Positions 48,709 to 61,767 of a stretch of DNA of 64,000 bases are shown piece by piece. Both the position numbers and the translations under genes were made by a program. Numbering within the stretch: position 1 is the first letter of the stretch; the number at the start of each line of letters is the position of its first letter. Below the pieces are notes generated by a model that had not been told where the DNA came from, did no database searches, and saw only the letters and a list, made by a program, of their open reading frames with translations. Source of the stretch: Musa acuminata AAA Group (taxonomy: Eukaryota; Streptophyta; Magnoliopsida; Zingiberales; Musaceae); contig NC_088357.1 in the NCBI RefSeq assembly GCF_036884655.1, positions 42,850,001 to 42,914,000 on the forward strand, read 5' to 3'.

Positions 48709-51210
48709 GATGGCCATCTAGAGAGATGGTTTGCTTTTCATCTCTACAATGAATGGCAGAATTGCTACTTGCAGTTCATGATAATACAATTATCGTTGTT
48801 GCTGCTGGTCTAGCTGATAGTTACTGGCGGAAATATTTGTAAAGTTCATGATCGAGTATGAGGAGCCTTGTGAGATAATGAACAAACTTCTGTTGTGTTT
48901 TGCTTATCTTTCTATTTTTTACTTGGTAATTACAGCTCAGATTGCTTCTATGATTTCTACTGTGCTTGGTATGTTGGTATGACAAATTTTGAGTTGTGTG
49001 TGGGTGTATGTATAAAATCCAAATTAATTGTAATTGGTATGATGTAAACAATGATAGTGATGTTGAGATGCTGCAGTGTATGAGTTTTGTTCAATGGCAT
49101 AACCAAGATAAGGCCTTTGGAAGTTCACTAAATTTGATCTTTGACAATTATGTATTTTGTGTTATCTTATTGGTTTTCTTGAGTAAAGGTTGCCATCAAA
49201 GAACAGGTCATTGGGACCTTCAAACTGCTAATCAAATATTGTTGCTTTTATCAACTTGTATAGACTGGGAAAGAATATTGTTCAAATTGTGGACATTAGA
49301 ATTCTGAGGTGAAACATTAATCTCAGTACCAAATATGTTAGCATACTATAACAATGATGATGAAATCATCTTCATCACAAATCTCCACCCAAGCATCTTT
49401 CTATCATAAAACCTAAGACATGTCTCTTTAATCTTTCAATAAAAAATTGCAGTGCATGTATTTACAGGTTTCTTGAAACTACTTTTGAAATTTAAAATCC
49501 AACAACCCAATTGCACCAACCAATTTTAAGTGGAGACTGACTCAGCCCTCCAATTGCTCTCAAGAACTACTTGGCTCCAAGTTTGCATGACAATGATAAG
49601 CACTCCAAGAATCCAACACTTGGGCCCACAAGGAGTCTAAAACTTGTTCCACAGGGTTGGAAGTATGAAGTTGAGAACAAAACATAGGTTTACAGTAAAC
49701 AATTTCTTGATAACAGAAAAAAAACCATTAAATTCTCAAGAAATCATATCCCAGTTGAAAAGTTCTGTAGGGTCTATCTACAGCATGTTTGTATTTTTTT
49801 TCTTTTCTTTTTTTGCAAAAAAATAATATTATTAATTTTGTTCTAAGCTCTTGACAACTGTTCTTGAAAAAACTGTGACTAAGAAATATATTACACAGAC
49901 AAATAACACATTATGTGATGGTTAAATGACAACCAATGACTTTTGCAATATAGTGCTCCACTTCCACAACAGGAAAGTGATAAATGATTCCTATAATTAT
50001 AATTTTTGTTAGTGAGTTTTGTAAGACTTTGGTCTCTTATGAGGGCCAAATACTTAGTTCCTATGGGAGTTGGCTCATATCTTGGGTCAGTAAATAAAGA
50101 AATATATATATAAAGGTTTTATCTTATTGATGTTTCTAAGGTTGTTTCACAATGTCAAATGTGTTTCTTTTAGCTTACTGAAGTTTCTTATGAATGGATA
50201 TAGACAATGTTGGCCCAACAACATATATATGCTTTGGATTTTGGATTGGCTTCAACCTCATAATTGACTTGGTATATAAGAAAACAAATAACTGGCCAAG
50301 TGATAAGGTAACAATGAAATATTTATTCTTTAAAAATGGTTATTGATGGGGTCTCTTTGTCTGTGTTGTCCAAAACAAAAATATTAATTAGTATTCCTTC
50401 CCTAGGATTAGGGCACCTTTAAATTGATAGGTGATTGATTAGGCATTGCTAAACCTCACATTGAGGCATTCTTATAATCATTGCTAAATATATTAAAAGC
50501 CACAGTTGAGCATAGAATTAAAAGCCTAAAGATTTGACTTCTAGTGACCAAAAAAAGCCCATCAAGATTCCAATGTGCTAGTTTGAATTTTTGAACATGA
50601 GGAGCACTTGCAATGAGGTGGTACATTTTTTATGTTGGACTAGCCATCATAGATGTGGCAAAGCACATTTGCACCTACAAATTGAAGTTTGGGTGTGCAA
50701 TGAAATTAACCATAGTAAAACTTCCTAATCAATCAGTAGATAGAGAAACTTAATCCAACCAAATACATTGAATGAAAGAATGTATCTACAAATATACATG
50801 AACCTTTTCCATTATGCAATACATAATCTTGATGAGATTCTATATTAATCTATGCCTATTCCTTTATGTAGATACCATCACATAAAATTTTCTCATAGGT
50901 TTCTTGCATGGACAATGAGAACTTTTTTAACTCAAATATCATAATTTTAATTCATAACTTTGACTTTTGCATAAGTTATGTACAATCTTTTCTATGCATA
51001 AAACACATTTTTAATTCTTGCCCATGAAAATAATCCTCCTTCACTTGGCTGTTTAGCCGATTTCATATAAATCAATTAATCAATACCCAATTAAAAGTCT
51101 TTACATCACCTTATTGATTCTAATTAATCTTTTTCTATCCTTTTGCACCAACAATGTGTTGACTTAATTCATCAATTAATACAAGACTTATTTTGATTTC
51201 TTATATTTTC

Positions 51211-51267
<57 letters not shown>

Positions 51268-51300
51268 TGACATTTATATTTAATTACTCGTTATCACGAA
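48709..51300. other. intergenic spacer, no supported gene
   Basis: 3' flank of SNF7 then AT-rich spacer. An (TA)n microsatellite lies at about 51217-51264. Nothing coding is supported. Confidence 0.5.
51217..51264. repeat. (TA)n microsatellite
   Basis: About 24 TA units, about 600 bp upstream of eIF(iso)4G. Confidence 0.96.
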
Positions 51301-51540
51301 CTCAGCACGTGCCAAAGGGGTCGCCAGGCGCCCGACAATGGCACTCATCCGATATTTTCTGTCACTCACGAGGGTAAACTCGTCTATTTGCAGAATGATA
51401 CAACTCTACTAGAGAAGGAAACACGTGACTCGGTTATCGTCCACGCCGTATTGAAGATTGATCCAATGGGGCCCGCTTAATATCAGCAATAAGAAGAAGG
51501 TATCTGATGGGGTGCAAAACAGGGCATAAAACGTATTGCT

Positions 51541-51550
51541 CTATTTAAAG
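51541..51550 (+). promoter_or_regulatory. putative TATA box of eIF(iso)4G
   Basis: CTATTTAAAG about 300 bp before the start codon, at the junction from AT-rich spacer to the CT-rich leader. The only support is position and sequence. Confidence 0.35.
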
Positions 51551-51846
51551 CTAAAAATACGAATTGCGTCAGTTGCAAGACTTAGATATACCCCCTGCAA
51601 GTCAATATAATTACGAAACTACACGGCGACAGCACTGTTGCTTTCGGACAATTATAAGGGCTTCCGCATCTCCATCTCTTGTCCTTTTCTCTCGCCCTTC
51701 TCTTCGCGGCCCCCCGATAGCGAAGAGGGCTTCGCCAAGAGCTCCTCCTCTCATCTCCTCCGCTTCCTCCTCCCGTCGCAGAGCCGATTGGGTTACCGCC
51801 GTGGTCGCACCACCGCCCAGAGAAGGAGGCCGTTATTCGGCGAGGT

Positions 51847-54800
51847 ATGCAGACGGATCAGACGGTCATCAGCTTGAGGCCTGGCGGCGGCGGCAGCGGG
51901 AGCCGAGGCAGCAGAATTTTCGGCACCCGGTTCGACTCTTCGGCCTCCGCCGGCGTCCCCATCTCGCTCAAGGTCGGTCGGGAACTCTTTGAATTGACAT
52001 GTGGTTTCCTTCGATTGATGAACTTTGAATTGTTTGATCCGATGTGCGAGATGGGATTTTACGATTTGTTGGTGGACTCATCGATTGGCTTTATTACATA
52101 TGCTTTAGTTCCATCTGCTTTCTTTTACCTGTGGTGGTTGGAGCTTGATGGAAAAACTGTGGTTTTTGGTGGTAACTCATTCTGCGTTATTCCAGAATCG
52201 TGCTTTCCCACTAATTGACACGGTGGGACCAGCTTTTTGATTCTAAAAAGGTATCAAATCATGCGGACTAAGTTTGGTATTCTTAATTGGTGTGGTTATA
52301 ATTAGGGTGAATGAATTCTTTTTGGTTACTACTGAACTTGACTAGTCTGTCACTGTCAAGTTCATATCTTATTGTCGAAGCCATGTTATTGTAAATCTTC
52401 ATATTTGTTTTCTGTATTACATGATTAGATTGATTGGTTAATCTCTTTGTCCAATTTCCCCAGTGTGACTAGTTGCTCATATACTTTATGTTCGTGGCAG
52501 TTAAACCTTGTAACGTGCTTATGAACAGATTCTAGCATCAGTCCTTCAGGTTACTGGGGCTGGCTATATCCTATCCAACTTCTGGAGTTTATCGGACTTC
52601 TTATATGTCATATGCATTTCACTAGTACAGCTTGCCATTTTGTCATGTTGTTCAAGTTATTGTGATTGCTGCCCTTTGGAATTTTCTACTTGTTATTTAT
52701 TGCCTTATGGACACCTGTCAGAGCAACTTTTTAGAGTATCATCTAACATTGTATCACTATTTTGTCAGACTGGAGACTCAAGATTTGAAAGTCGTGAATG
52801 CATTCATTACACTAAGGACCAACTTCTGCAACTTCGTGAGGTATGCCAGAATATTCATCTTCTGAAGTGTATTTCTTTCGTCACATTATGATCTCCTGTT
52901 GATTCTCTTGAACATGGTAGAACTTATTACTCATGACAGTCTCTAACAAGATTGGTTAAATATTGATTGCATATCAACTGCATTTTAGCTAGTTGTGAGA
53001 ACACTTCTTTGATAAACTAATCCCATCCTAGTAGATGTGCTTGGTGGATCATATATATCTTTGAAATTATAGCTTTCCATAACTGTTAATCCTACTCCTT
53101 CTCTTGCCAGGGTGTGCAGACACCAGAGGACATTCTGAAACTCAAACAGGAGATTGATGCAGAATTGTTTCCCGAAAATCAGACTTGGGGTCATAGTGAT
53201 GCTAATGTATGTTCTCCTACTTCATGTTAAAGAGCATTGCTAAGTATGGTGTCCTGACTAAATTCGAGAATCATGTGGATTTTCCCCACACCTTTAAATC
53301 ACAAGATTTACTGCAAGTGATGTGGGATCCTAGGCTAATGAAAGCACAATCTGTTCCTTTCATAATGAAGGCATATTGTTCTCAGCTGGATCATAGGTTC
53401 ACATGATGCATATTAGGTCCCAACTCTATCATTGTTCTGTGAACTGCTGATGCTCCAGTGTCATATTTATCATTATGAAGCTGGTAACAGTGTGAGCTAT
53501 GCCTCAAGAAGGTTCTCTTCGGTTAAGTGTCATGATTTGCACATGATACTATATGTCACATCCAATGTGGAACTTTTTGAGGCTATCACATTTGATCTGA
53601 CATTTATTTCTCAGTGACACAATCCTAGATTGTGCAGCAGCATGAGCAAGCTTCTTGTTTCTAATGGTTGTTTTTTGTATCTTCCATTTGTCTATGCTCA
53701 TGAATTTATTAAAACTTTTGGGACATCATCTTATGTTTGTCTGTGTCTCCAGTTGGCAAGTCAATCACAGAGTCGCTATTTTGAACCAGAAAGTCGTGAT
53801 TGGCGTGGCCGTTCAGGACAATCTACTTCATTTGGAGACGAGAGATCTTGGGATACAATTCGTGAGAACAAAGAATCAATAGACTCTGGACATCAAGAAA
53901 TAAGGCAATTGAATAAGCAGGGCTCCCAGTTTTCTTCAAACACTCAAGTTTCTTCTATTCAAGCGGTAATATATTTGTTGGACTGAAGAAATGTTTCTTT
54001 TCTTTCATGTAGTTCGAGCTGTTTGCTTCATATACCTTCTTTTCTTGTATTTGGTTATTTTTTTTTCACTATCTTGGTGACTTGTGGTCTTTCTTTTTTT
54101 TACATATATGTTACTTGTCTATCACTGTTGCATTTAAAACCATGGTGTCTGAATGTTTCTTCAAAATTTCATTTTTAATTGTATATAAGTCTCCTATGTG
54201 CAGTTTTAAGCTTAGTCTTATATTTCCTTTGGCAGTCTGTTTGACTGAATTTTTATTTTGTCATTATAGTATGTTGTTGCTCCACTTCTAAAGAGTTTAG
54301 ATCCTTTAGAAAGTGTTGAGTCTATTCATTATTATGAGTGAGTTTTTTCCTTTTATGATTGGTTTAATAGTCTCTTTTGTGGATTCCCAGAAGCTTGATT
54401 GCATCCCACACATTGTCTCTTGGTTTTAGAGGCTTGATCCCCTCAAATTGATCATAACCAATTTTTACTATTGATAGAACCATTTTACTCTTACCGTCAT
54501 CGTTCGATCCTCTTTCCGCTTACATCACATCCAGATTCTCCTTTGCTTTCACTTTTTTTTTCTGTCCCCATGTCTTCCCTCTACACCTTTTAGTGATTTT
54601 TCTCTTTGTTTCTTTTTTCACGCAATCTAGAAACTTCTTGTAAAAATGATTACACGAGAAGACAATTATTTGGGCTGCACATGCCCTGAAAATATTTTTT
54701 ATATGTATGTATATATAAGATATGTGTATCGGTTAAGTGAATCCTATCACTTTCTTGATCTAATCTTTCATCTTCTATATGACCACATCTTAGTTAAAGT

Positions 54801-57800
54801 ATGCATAATATTCGGGCATACTATGCTCACATTCTTGGTAGCTGCCAACACTGAATCTGTATAAGAAAGGATGTCTTTTTGCACTTATAACTTGACTACT
54901 GACGGTTCTTGTGAGGACAACATATTCATCCCTCCTGTCAAGTTGCTGATTCATTTTCTATGTTTATACCAATCTTCCATGAGAATTTTCTTATTGTCAA
55001 GTTGTTGACATTAGTTAACTTCAGCATCTAATGTTCTTGTTAGTTTTGCTCCTTCACATGGGTAGCAAGTATGTGAGTTATTTAATGGGTTTTTCAGTAA
55101 AAGGAACTTCTGCCAGATTGAAAACTTAAAAGTGGTACCTAAAGGTATATTTAAGAGTGTACTGTTTTAACTTTTAGGTGTGAGTACTTCATGATAATTT
55201 GAACATCTCATGTAGTCCTTTCCTTTTAACCATTAACTTGTTCCAAATGTGTAACTTATGTTGTTTTTAGGCCATGTTCTTTAAATAGGTCTATGTTTCG
55301 GCTTTATATGGCTTGCCTGCCCATGGTCAAATTTGTGCAATACCATCTATGCCTACTTAACTATCCTGGATAACTGTGGCCATGAGAACTGAAACAGGGA
55401 CTTAGCATGGGTTCATATATAGGCATTTGCTAAGAATCTTGCTTTTATCAGTGTCTCACATGCTTAAGTAGCTGTACTATCCTGCCCACCTTCTAGATTA
55501 TTCAAGGAACATTATGCTTGTCATCTCTGCAATTTTTAGTTCTTCTATATTTTTTTTGTGCATTTTAGAATTCTTTTCTTGTTTGTGTTTTGACATTTTT
55601 TAATTACAATTTATTAGATAGGACGTGCTCCTGCTCTAGTCAAGGCTGAAGCGCCATGGTCTGCACGAAGAGGCAATCTCAGTGAAAATGATCGGGTGCT
55701 AAAAACAGTAAAAGGGTACTTCAACTAATTTATTAGTCTACTGAAAGTTGTTAATGATTTGCATAATTGCTCTTGCTCTAACTATGGAGGTGACTATGTA
55801 TGTGCATTGCAATAGTCATCCTCCATTTGATTTATTTGGTTTTGGCTTTGTGGTTCTGGTTTAGACTAGAATTTGTTTTTCACTTCTTTTGAAGGTTCAT
55901 GAACTACATTTTACTTGAAAGCAATACAATGTTTATTAATTGGATCCACTAGAACAGGTTTCATTTCCTGGTGATATTTGTTGCAGTATCTTGAACAAGC
56001 TGACACCAGAAAAATTTGATGTCCTCAAGGGACAACTAATTGATGCTGGAATTACGACACCTGATATTCTAAAGGTTTTGATTTTCCCATAGATTTATAC
56101 TATATTGCCATTGATATGTTTAGTTGTAATTTATCAGAATTTAATTTGAAAAACACCTATGCTGCAGGGTGTCATTACTCTCATTTTTGAGAAAGCTGTT
56201 TTTGAGCCAACATTCTGTCCCATGTATGCTCAACTTTGTTCTGATATCAATGAAAAACTTCCCTTATTCCCCCCTGAAGAAGAAGGTGGGAAGGAGATCA
56301 CTTTCAAGCGTATACTCTTAAATAATTGCCAGGAGGCATTTGAAGGTGCTGACAGCCTGAGGGCTGAATTGCGAAAGCTGACTGCACCAGACCAAGAAAT
56401 GGAACGTAGAGATAAAGAGAGAATGGTGAAACTTCGAACTCTTGGTAACATTCACCTCATTGGTGAGCTTTTGAAGCAAAAGATGGTGCCAGAGAAAATA
56501 GTTCATCATGTTGCTCAGGTAATGATTGCTTATGCTGATTATAGTTCTTATTTTTTATGGAATGTACTCTTTTTAGAAATTTTCTAACAGAGAATCTGTA
56601 TACAGGAGCTTCTGGGGCATGATGGCAAAACCTGTCCTGCCGAAGAAAATGTTGAGGCAATCTGCCAGTTGTTCAATACCATAGGGAAGCAGCTGGATGC
56701 AAGCCCCAAGTCTCGTCACTTCAATGATGCCTATTTCAATCGACTAAAGGAGCTAGCTTCCAATCCTCAACTTGCATCACGCCTAAGATTTATGGTCCGT
56801 GATGTGCTTGACCTACGTGCAAACAAATGGGTCCCCCGTCGTGAAGAGGTAACTACTTGGTTCTGTCATTGATATTATTTGATGGATGACCATGCAAGGA
56901 GGATTAATTATTTCTAAGACACATTGCTTGATGTTACCCCTGTGAGAATTGACGGCTTTCCTGGTTTTCCAGGTGAAGGCCAAGACCATTAGTGAAATTC
57001 ATACTGAGGCAGAAAAGAATCTTGGTTTACGTCCTGGTGCAACTGCAAGCATGAGAAATAGCCGTGATATCAGTGCTTTAGGGGGTATTAACACTACTGG
57101 ATTTCCTGTCAACAGACCTGGAATTGGTGGTATGATGCCTGGGATGCCTGGAATGAGAAAAATGCCTGGAATGCCTGGATTAGATGGGGATGACTGGGAA
57201 GTTCCACGGAGCAAATCTATGCCCAGGGGTGATGCTAATCGTGTCCGTAGTTCTCCTGTGGCCAAGTCATCATCCATCAATTCTAAGTTCTTACCTCAAG
57301 GCAGTGGTAACCTGATTTCCGGTAAGACTAGTGCGTTGCTGCAGGGCAGTGGCCCACCAGCTCGTTCTTCTACTCTTGTTTCAGGCATATTAGATTCTCC
57401 ATCTCCAAGCTCTGGGTCGCTGAGGCCTGTTGGTCAAGTGCCACCAGCTATGATTCCAGAGAGGTCAGTGGCAACAACAAAATTTGATCCTATGGAGTTA
57501 CATAAGAAAACTGTTGCTCTTTTGGAGGAGTATTTTCACATTCGCATTCTAGACGAAGCACTTCAATGTGTAGAAGAACTGAAGAGTCCAGAATACCATC
57601 CGGAAGTTGTCAAGGAAGCCATCAATCTAGCTCTCGACAAGGGCCCTTCATGTCTCGAACTCCTAATGAAGCTTTTGGAGCATTTGCTGATTAAGAAAGT
57701 TTATACTCCAAGGGATTTGGGGACAGGTTGTCTGCTTTATGGGGCTATGCTGGACGATGTTGGCATTGATTTGCCGAAAGCACCTGCATTCTTTGGTGAA

Positions 57801-58004
57801 GTGGTTGGTAAACTAATACTTGTCCATGGTGTTGATTTCAAGGTAGTGGAGGAAATTCTCAAGAAGGTAGAAGATGCCAATTTCCAGTCAGCAATATTTG
57901 ATTGTGTCTTAAGAACTCTTCAAGCGAGTCCCGATGGTCAGCCGCTATTGAGTGAATATGCTGCAGAAATCAAGGCTTGCAAGAAACTCATACATTTGAA
58001 CTAG
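51847..58004 (+). CDS. EIFISO4G: eukaryotic translation initiation factor isoform 4G (eIF(iso)4G)
   Basis: Scaffold of the plant-specific eIF(iso)4F cap-binding complex. Nine exons: 51847-51972, 52769-52840, 53111-53206, 53753-53965, 55618-55715, 55987-56074, 56168-56518, 56606-56848, 56973-58004; 772 residues, frame closed. The eIF(iso)4E-binding motif YTKDQLL is at residues 56-62. The MIF4G domain (about 191-425, from [18 protein letters not shown] to [13 protein letters not shown]) binds eIF4A. A Met/Gly/Pro-rich stretch ([16 protein letters not shown]) and a Ser-rich linker follow, then the MA3 domain (about 590-715, [28 protein letters not shown]). N-terminus [15 protein letters not shown] is diagnostic for the iso-form. 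In rice the orthologue is RYMV1, a recessive virus-resistance gene. Confidence 0.97.
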
Positions 58005-59543
58005 ATGATTAGAGTTACTCCTTTGCAACTTAAATGATCGGAGCTTAAACAACGCTAATAGTCTCTTTGCTTACAGGGTAAGAATATGCCTGATGATCCT
58101 TCACCCTTCCATACTTTGCATCATTAGCAGTGTTTGCGTACTGGAAATTGGTACATCGAATTTTGTACGATGGCTTCCAGTATAGGTTGTCATCTTCTAC
58201 ATGTTGTACCCCTAGTAAATTCACTTGTCGAGTACCATTTCTTTTGCCTTTCTCTTCCTTTCAATATGTTCCATTTCTTTTGTATGGGATGTGGAACACG
58301 TTCAAATTAAGTTTGTGAGTTGTACAATTGTTGCGATGCTATCTGAACTTTATTGAAGTTGGAAGGAACAATTACTCCGGCCATTAGGCATGCAAGTTGA
58401 GAACAGTCTTATGTGAGATAGCTTGTAATGGTTTCTCAGAACAACCATGAGAGTTTTTGCGACTGTGGAACTCTGGGAATTGCCCTTTCTTGTTTTGTAA
58501 ATAATATGTAGTCTTTTTTTAAGAAAAAAATTCTAATAAATTGATCATTTCATCCAACTTGAATAAATAATTCACTATGGATGTTAGATTATCTGCATTT
58601 TCTTAGGTAAAAGTTAATAATCCTTCTTGGCTATTGCACTCAAAAAATCTCCACCTCGTATTGTCATTCCACTTATATAAATCGTTTCTTTAAGCTTTCT
58701 ATCATTGGAAAATTTGATCTCTACCTTCTAGATTATATAGTTTTATTTAATTAGATAAAATATATTATAGATCTGATTAAGGTTATAAATTAATAAAAAT
58801 TTAAATTATGATAGGATTCTTTAGTAGATGATCTTGATAGGAAGAAGTCTAATTATAATAGAATCGTTATAAGCAATCATAAGAAGAGAGAAGAAGATAT
58901 ATTTTTTTTTCTTTCTTGTGTAGATTCATGGTGCATGCATATCACCATGTGTTGCTTCACGTTATCCGAGATATCATTTAGATTATGATGTTCAAAAAGT
59001 ATGTATATTATCTCATATTTATGATATTTGATTTCAATCATGATATTAAATTTTTATATAATAGTTTTATTTCATACAATGTGTGTCAAAGCTATGTCAT
59101 TGAAATCTAAGTTATTATAGATTATTAAAGAAATTAGATCTATTTTTAATCTATTTGTGTATTAAATCTATTTTATATAAAATCTATTATTATCATCATT
59201 TTTATTTACCAAAATATGTTTTTATTTACCAAAGTGGTGTGGAGGTGGTTGCGTCACACACCGAGCAGGCTGTGCTACTATGTGCGACAAGGCTTTTGCA
59301 GGTGGTGGTGGACACAACAACATAAGATGGTGATACAATGCGCTGCTACTATGTGATGATGGTGTACGGTGAAAGTGGCTATTGCCGATAGCACAAGGGG
59401 CAATGGTGCTATATTTCCAGAATGGGCAGAAGCAAGCCACCAGGTGATACAACAGTTTTGGGTCGCTTGACGACCGTCGGTGTTGAGTCACCTAGCGACC
59501 GTGCAGTATAACAGCAGAGGGAATCCGTGGAGAAACGGTGATT
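58005..59543. other. 3' flank of eIF(iso)4G and spacer
   Basis: Likely 3' UTR to about 58510, then AT-rich spacer, then a GC-richer segment from 59230 (repeated gtggtg/gctactatg motifs) that resumes after the retroelement at 61763, consistent with one sequence split by the insertion. Confidence 0.45.
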
Positions 59544-59548
59544 GTTGG

Positions 59549-59769
59549 TGTTGAGATTATCTAGATAGTTACCAATCTAGTGGTTACATTGATTTCAATA
59601 ACTACTTCCATCTAGTAGTTATAGGATGATGATAAATAGGATCGTAGTTCATGAAACAATGTATATAGAGAGTGTGTGATTTTTTAAATACTACATCAGT
59701 TTTCTTGAGTCAAAAGGATTCTTTTTACTCGTAGTATTCTGTTTTTTTCTTGCTTCTCCATCTCCAATA
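59549..59769 (+). repeat. 5' LTR of copia element
   Basis: Matches the 3' LTR in order: ttcaataactac, tctagtagttatag, aataggatc, aatgtatatagagagtgt, aaaggattctttttactcgta. It lacks some 40 bp present in the 3' LTR (around 61625-61670). Confidence 0.85.
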
Positions 59770-59773
59770 TTTA

Positions 59774-59785
59774 TGGTATCAGAGC
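59774..59785 (+). other. primer-binding site, initiator tRNA-Met
   Basis: TGGTATCAGAGC, complementary to the 3' end of plant initiator tRNA-Met, a few bases after the 5' LTR. Confidence 0.9.
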
Positions 59786-59809
59786 TAGTTTCAATCTGAA
59801 TTGGGCATT

Positions 59810-60720
59810 ATGGCTTTCAACGATAATTCCATGTCTCAACCCCTTATTCCCATCTTCTCGAAAAAAAACTATGAATTTTGGAGTATCAAGATGAATACTC
59901 TATTCAAGTCTCAAGATCTTTGGGATTTAATAGAGAATGGATATACGGATCCAGATAACGAAATCAGGTTGAGGGAAAATAGAAAGAAGAACTCAAAGGC
60001 ATTGTTCTTCATTTAACAAGTTGTACATGAGACGATCTTCTCAAGAATTACAGCGGCGACAACCTCAAAGTAAGCTTGGTTGATACTTCAAAATGAATTT
60101 CAAGGCTCACTAAGGGTGATTATGGTAAAACTTCAAACCCTTTGTCATGAGTTTGAAATTTTATTCATGAAAAGCAATGAATCGGTACAAGATTTTCTTT
60201 CTCAAGTGACTGAAATTGTTAGTTAAATAAAATCTTATGGTGAACATTTTCCTGATCATATAATTGTTGCAAAAGTTTTGAAAAGTTTAACTCTGAAATT
60301 TGATCATATTGTTGCCGTAATTGAGGAGTCAAAAGATTTATCTACATATTCATTTGATGAACTAATGTGTTCCTTACAAACACATGAAGTAAGGTTGAAC
60401 AGGTTACTTGAAAAAAGTGAAGAAAAAATATTTCAGGTTAAGGGGGAGTCTTCTACTTCAAAAGAACATAAAAAATCAATAGGAAGAGGACGTGGTAGAG
60501 GAGGATTTCGTGGTAGAGGAAATGGAAAAAGATGAGACAGAGGACACTTTGATGGGCATGATGAACAAGGGCAATCAAATTATGATCAAAGAAATTACAA
60601 GAGTGGAATTCAATGTCACTATTGTAAAAAGTTTGGTCATATGAAGGCAGATTGCTGGAAAAGAGAAAAGCAAGCAAGCTATGTGGAGAAAAATAAAGAA
60701 AATAGTAAGTTGTTTATGAC
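59810..60720 (+). pseudogene. copia gag remnant
   Basis: Begins at ATG 59810 with motifs typical of copia gag (FSKKNYEFWSIKMNTLFKSQ, LWDLIENGY). In-frame stops occur at about 60014 (expected Gln), 60069, 60223 and 60533; between them the frame still reads family-like sequence, including MVKLQTLCHEFE and SYSFDEL...SLQTHE-type text, an Arg/Gly-rich run and the CCHC knuckle. Several stops fit single C-to-T changes in CAA/CGA, as expected from decay of methylated DNA. Confidence 0.85.
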
Positions 60721-61498
60721 CCATTCATAAGTTCATAATATCTCAAATGATATTTTGTTTCTGGATAATGGATGTTCTAATTATATATCAAGCATAAAAT
60801 CAATATTTAGAGATATTGATGAAACTTACAAGTTGAAAGTTAGACTTGGAGATAACAAGCAAATTCAAGTGGAAGGGAAAGGAAAAAATTAAAGTGAAGA
60901 CAAATCAAGAGAAGGTAAAATACCTTGATAATGTTTTTTCTTTGTTCCTATTTTATCATATAACTTGTTGAGTGTTGGACAATTAGTAGATGATAGATAT
61001 TCAATAATATTTGATAATGGTTCATGCACTATTAGAGATAAAAAATCTGGTTTGATTATAGTAAATATTTGCATGATACAAAACAAGATGTTTTCACTTG
61101 ATGTGTCAAATATTGAAAGACATGCACTTATCACAACTCAAGAATAAGTCTAGTTTATGACATTTAAGATATGGGCATCTTAATATTAAGGGTTTAAGGT
61201 TGTTAAGTAAAAAAGGAATGATTTTTGGATTGTCCAAGATTAATACACTTGATGTATGTGAAGGATGTATTTATGACAAACAAAGTAAAAAACCATTTCC
61301 TATTGGAAAAGCATAGAGAGCATTAATTCATGCTGATTTATGTAGACCTATGAATACAAAATTATTTGGTGGAAGTCAATATTTTTTATTATTTACGGAT
61401 GAACAAATTGCGGATATCCTCACCAAATCACATCCAGTTCGAAAGCATGTTTATTTTCTATCGTAAATTGGTGTATGCAACTATGAATCAAGGGGGAG

Positions 61499-61762
61499 TG
61501 TTATCATGATATAGTGGTTACAGGATGATTTCAATAACTACCTCAATCTAGTAGTTATAGGGTGGTTGTCACTAGGTCCAATAAATAGGATCATAGTTTA
61601 TGGAGCAATGTATATAGAGAGTGTATGAATTTGGTATCTTGTAAGTGTTCTTATCAATCCTCCCGTTTTTAAATATTATATCAATTTTTTTGAGTTAAAA
61701 GGATTCTTTTTACTCGTATCGTCGTAATATTATGTTTTTTTCTTACTCCTCCATCCTCAACA
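61499..61762 (+). repeat. 3' LTR of copia element
   Basis: Begins after the polypurine tract and ends CAACA just before the GTTGG target-site duplication. Confidence 0.88.
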
Positions 61763-61767
61763 GTTGG

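Larger units (their letters stand above)
59549..61762 (+). mobile_element. Ty1/copia LTR retrotransposon, internally deleted
   Basis: 5' LTR about 59549-59769 and 3' LTR 61499-61762, both with TGTT starts; the 3' LTR ends CAACA. A 5-bp target-site duplication GTTGG flanks it (59544-59548, 61763-61767). The primer-binding site TGGTATCAGAGC (59774-59785) follows the 5' LTR and a polypurine tract AAGGGGGAG precedes the 3' LTR. Inside are gag (from ATG 59810), a CCHC zinc knuckle (CHYCKKFGHMKADC, about 60614-60655), a protease-like motif LDNGCSN (about 60762), the pre-integrase HH-CC region (near 61155-61290) and the start of integrase. At about 61398-61403 this jumps to the RNase H C-terminus (EQIADILTK), so most integrase and all reverse transcriptase are missing. 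Several in-frame stops. Confidence 0.93.

Noticed and set aside
2481..51264. CRISPR-like arrays
   Set aside because: All regularly repeated tracts are microsatellites or simple duplications; none has repeat-spacer structure, and the window is eukaryotic.
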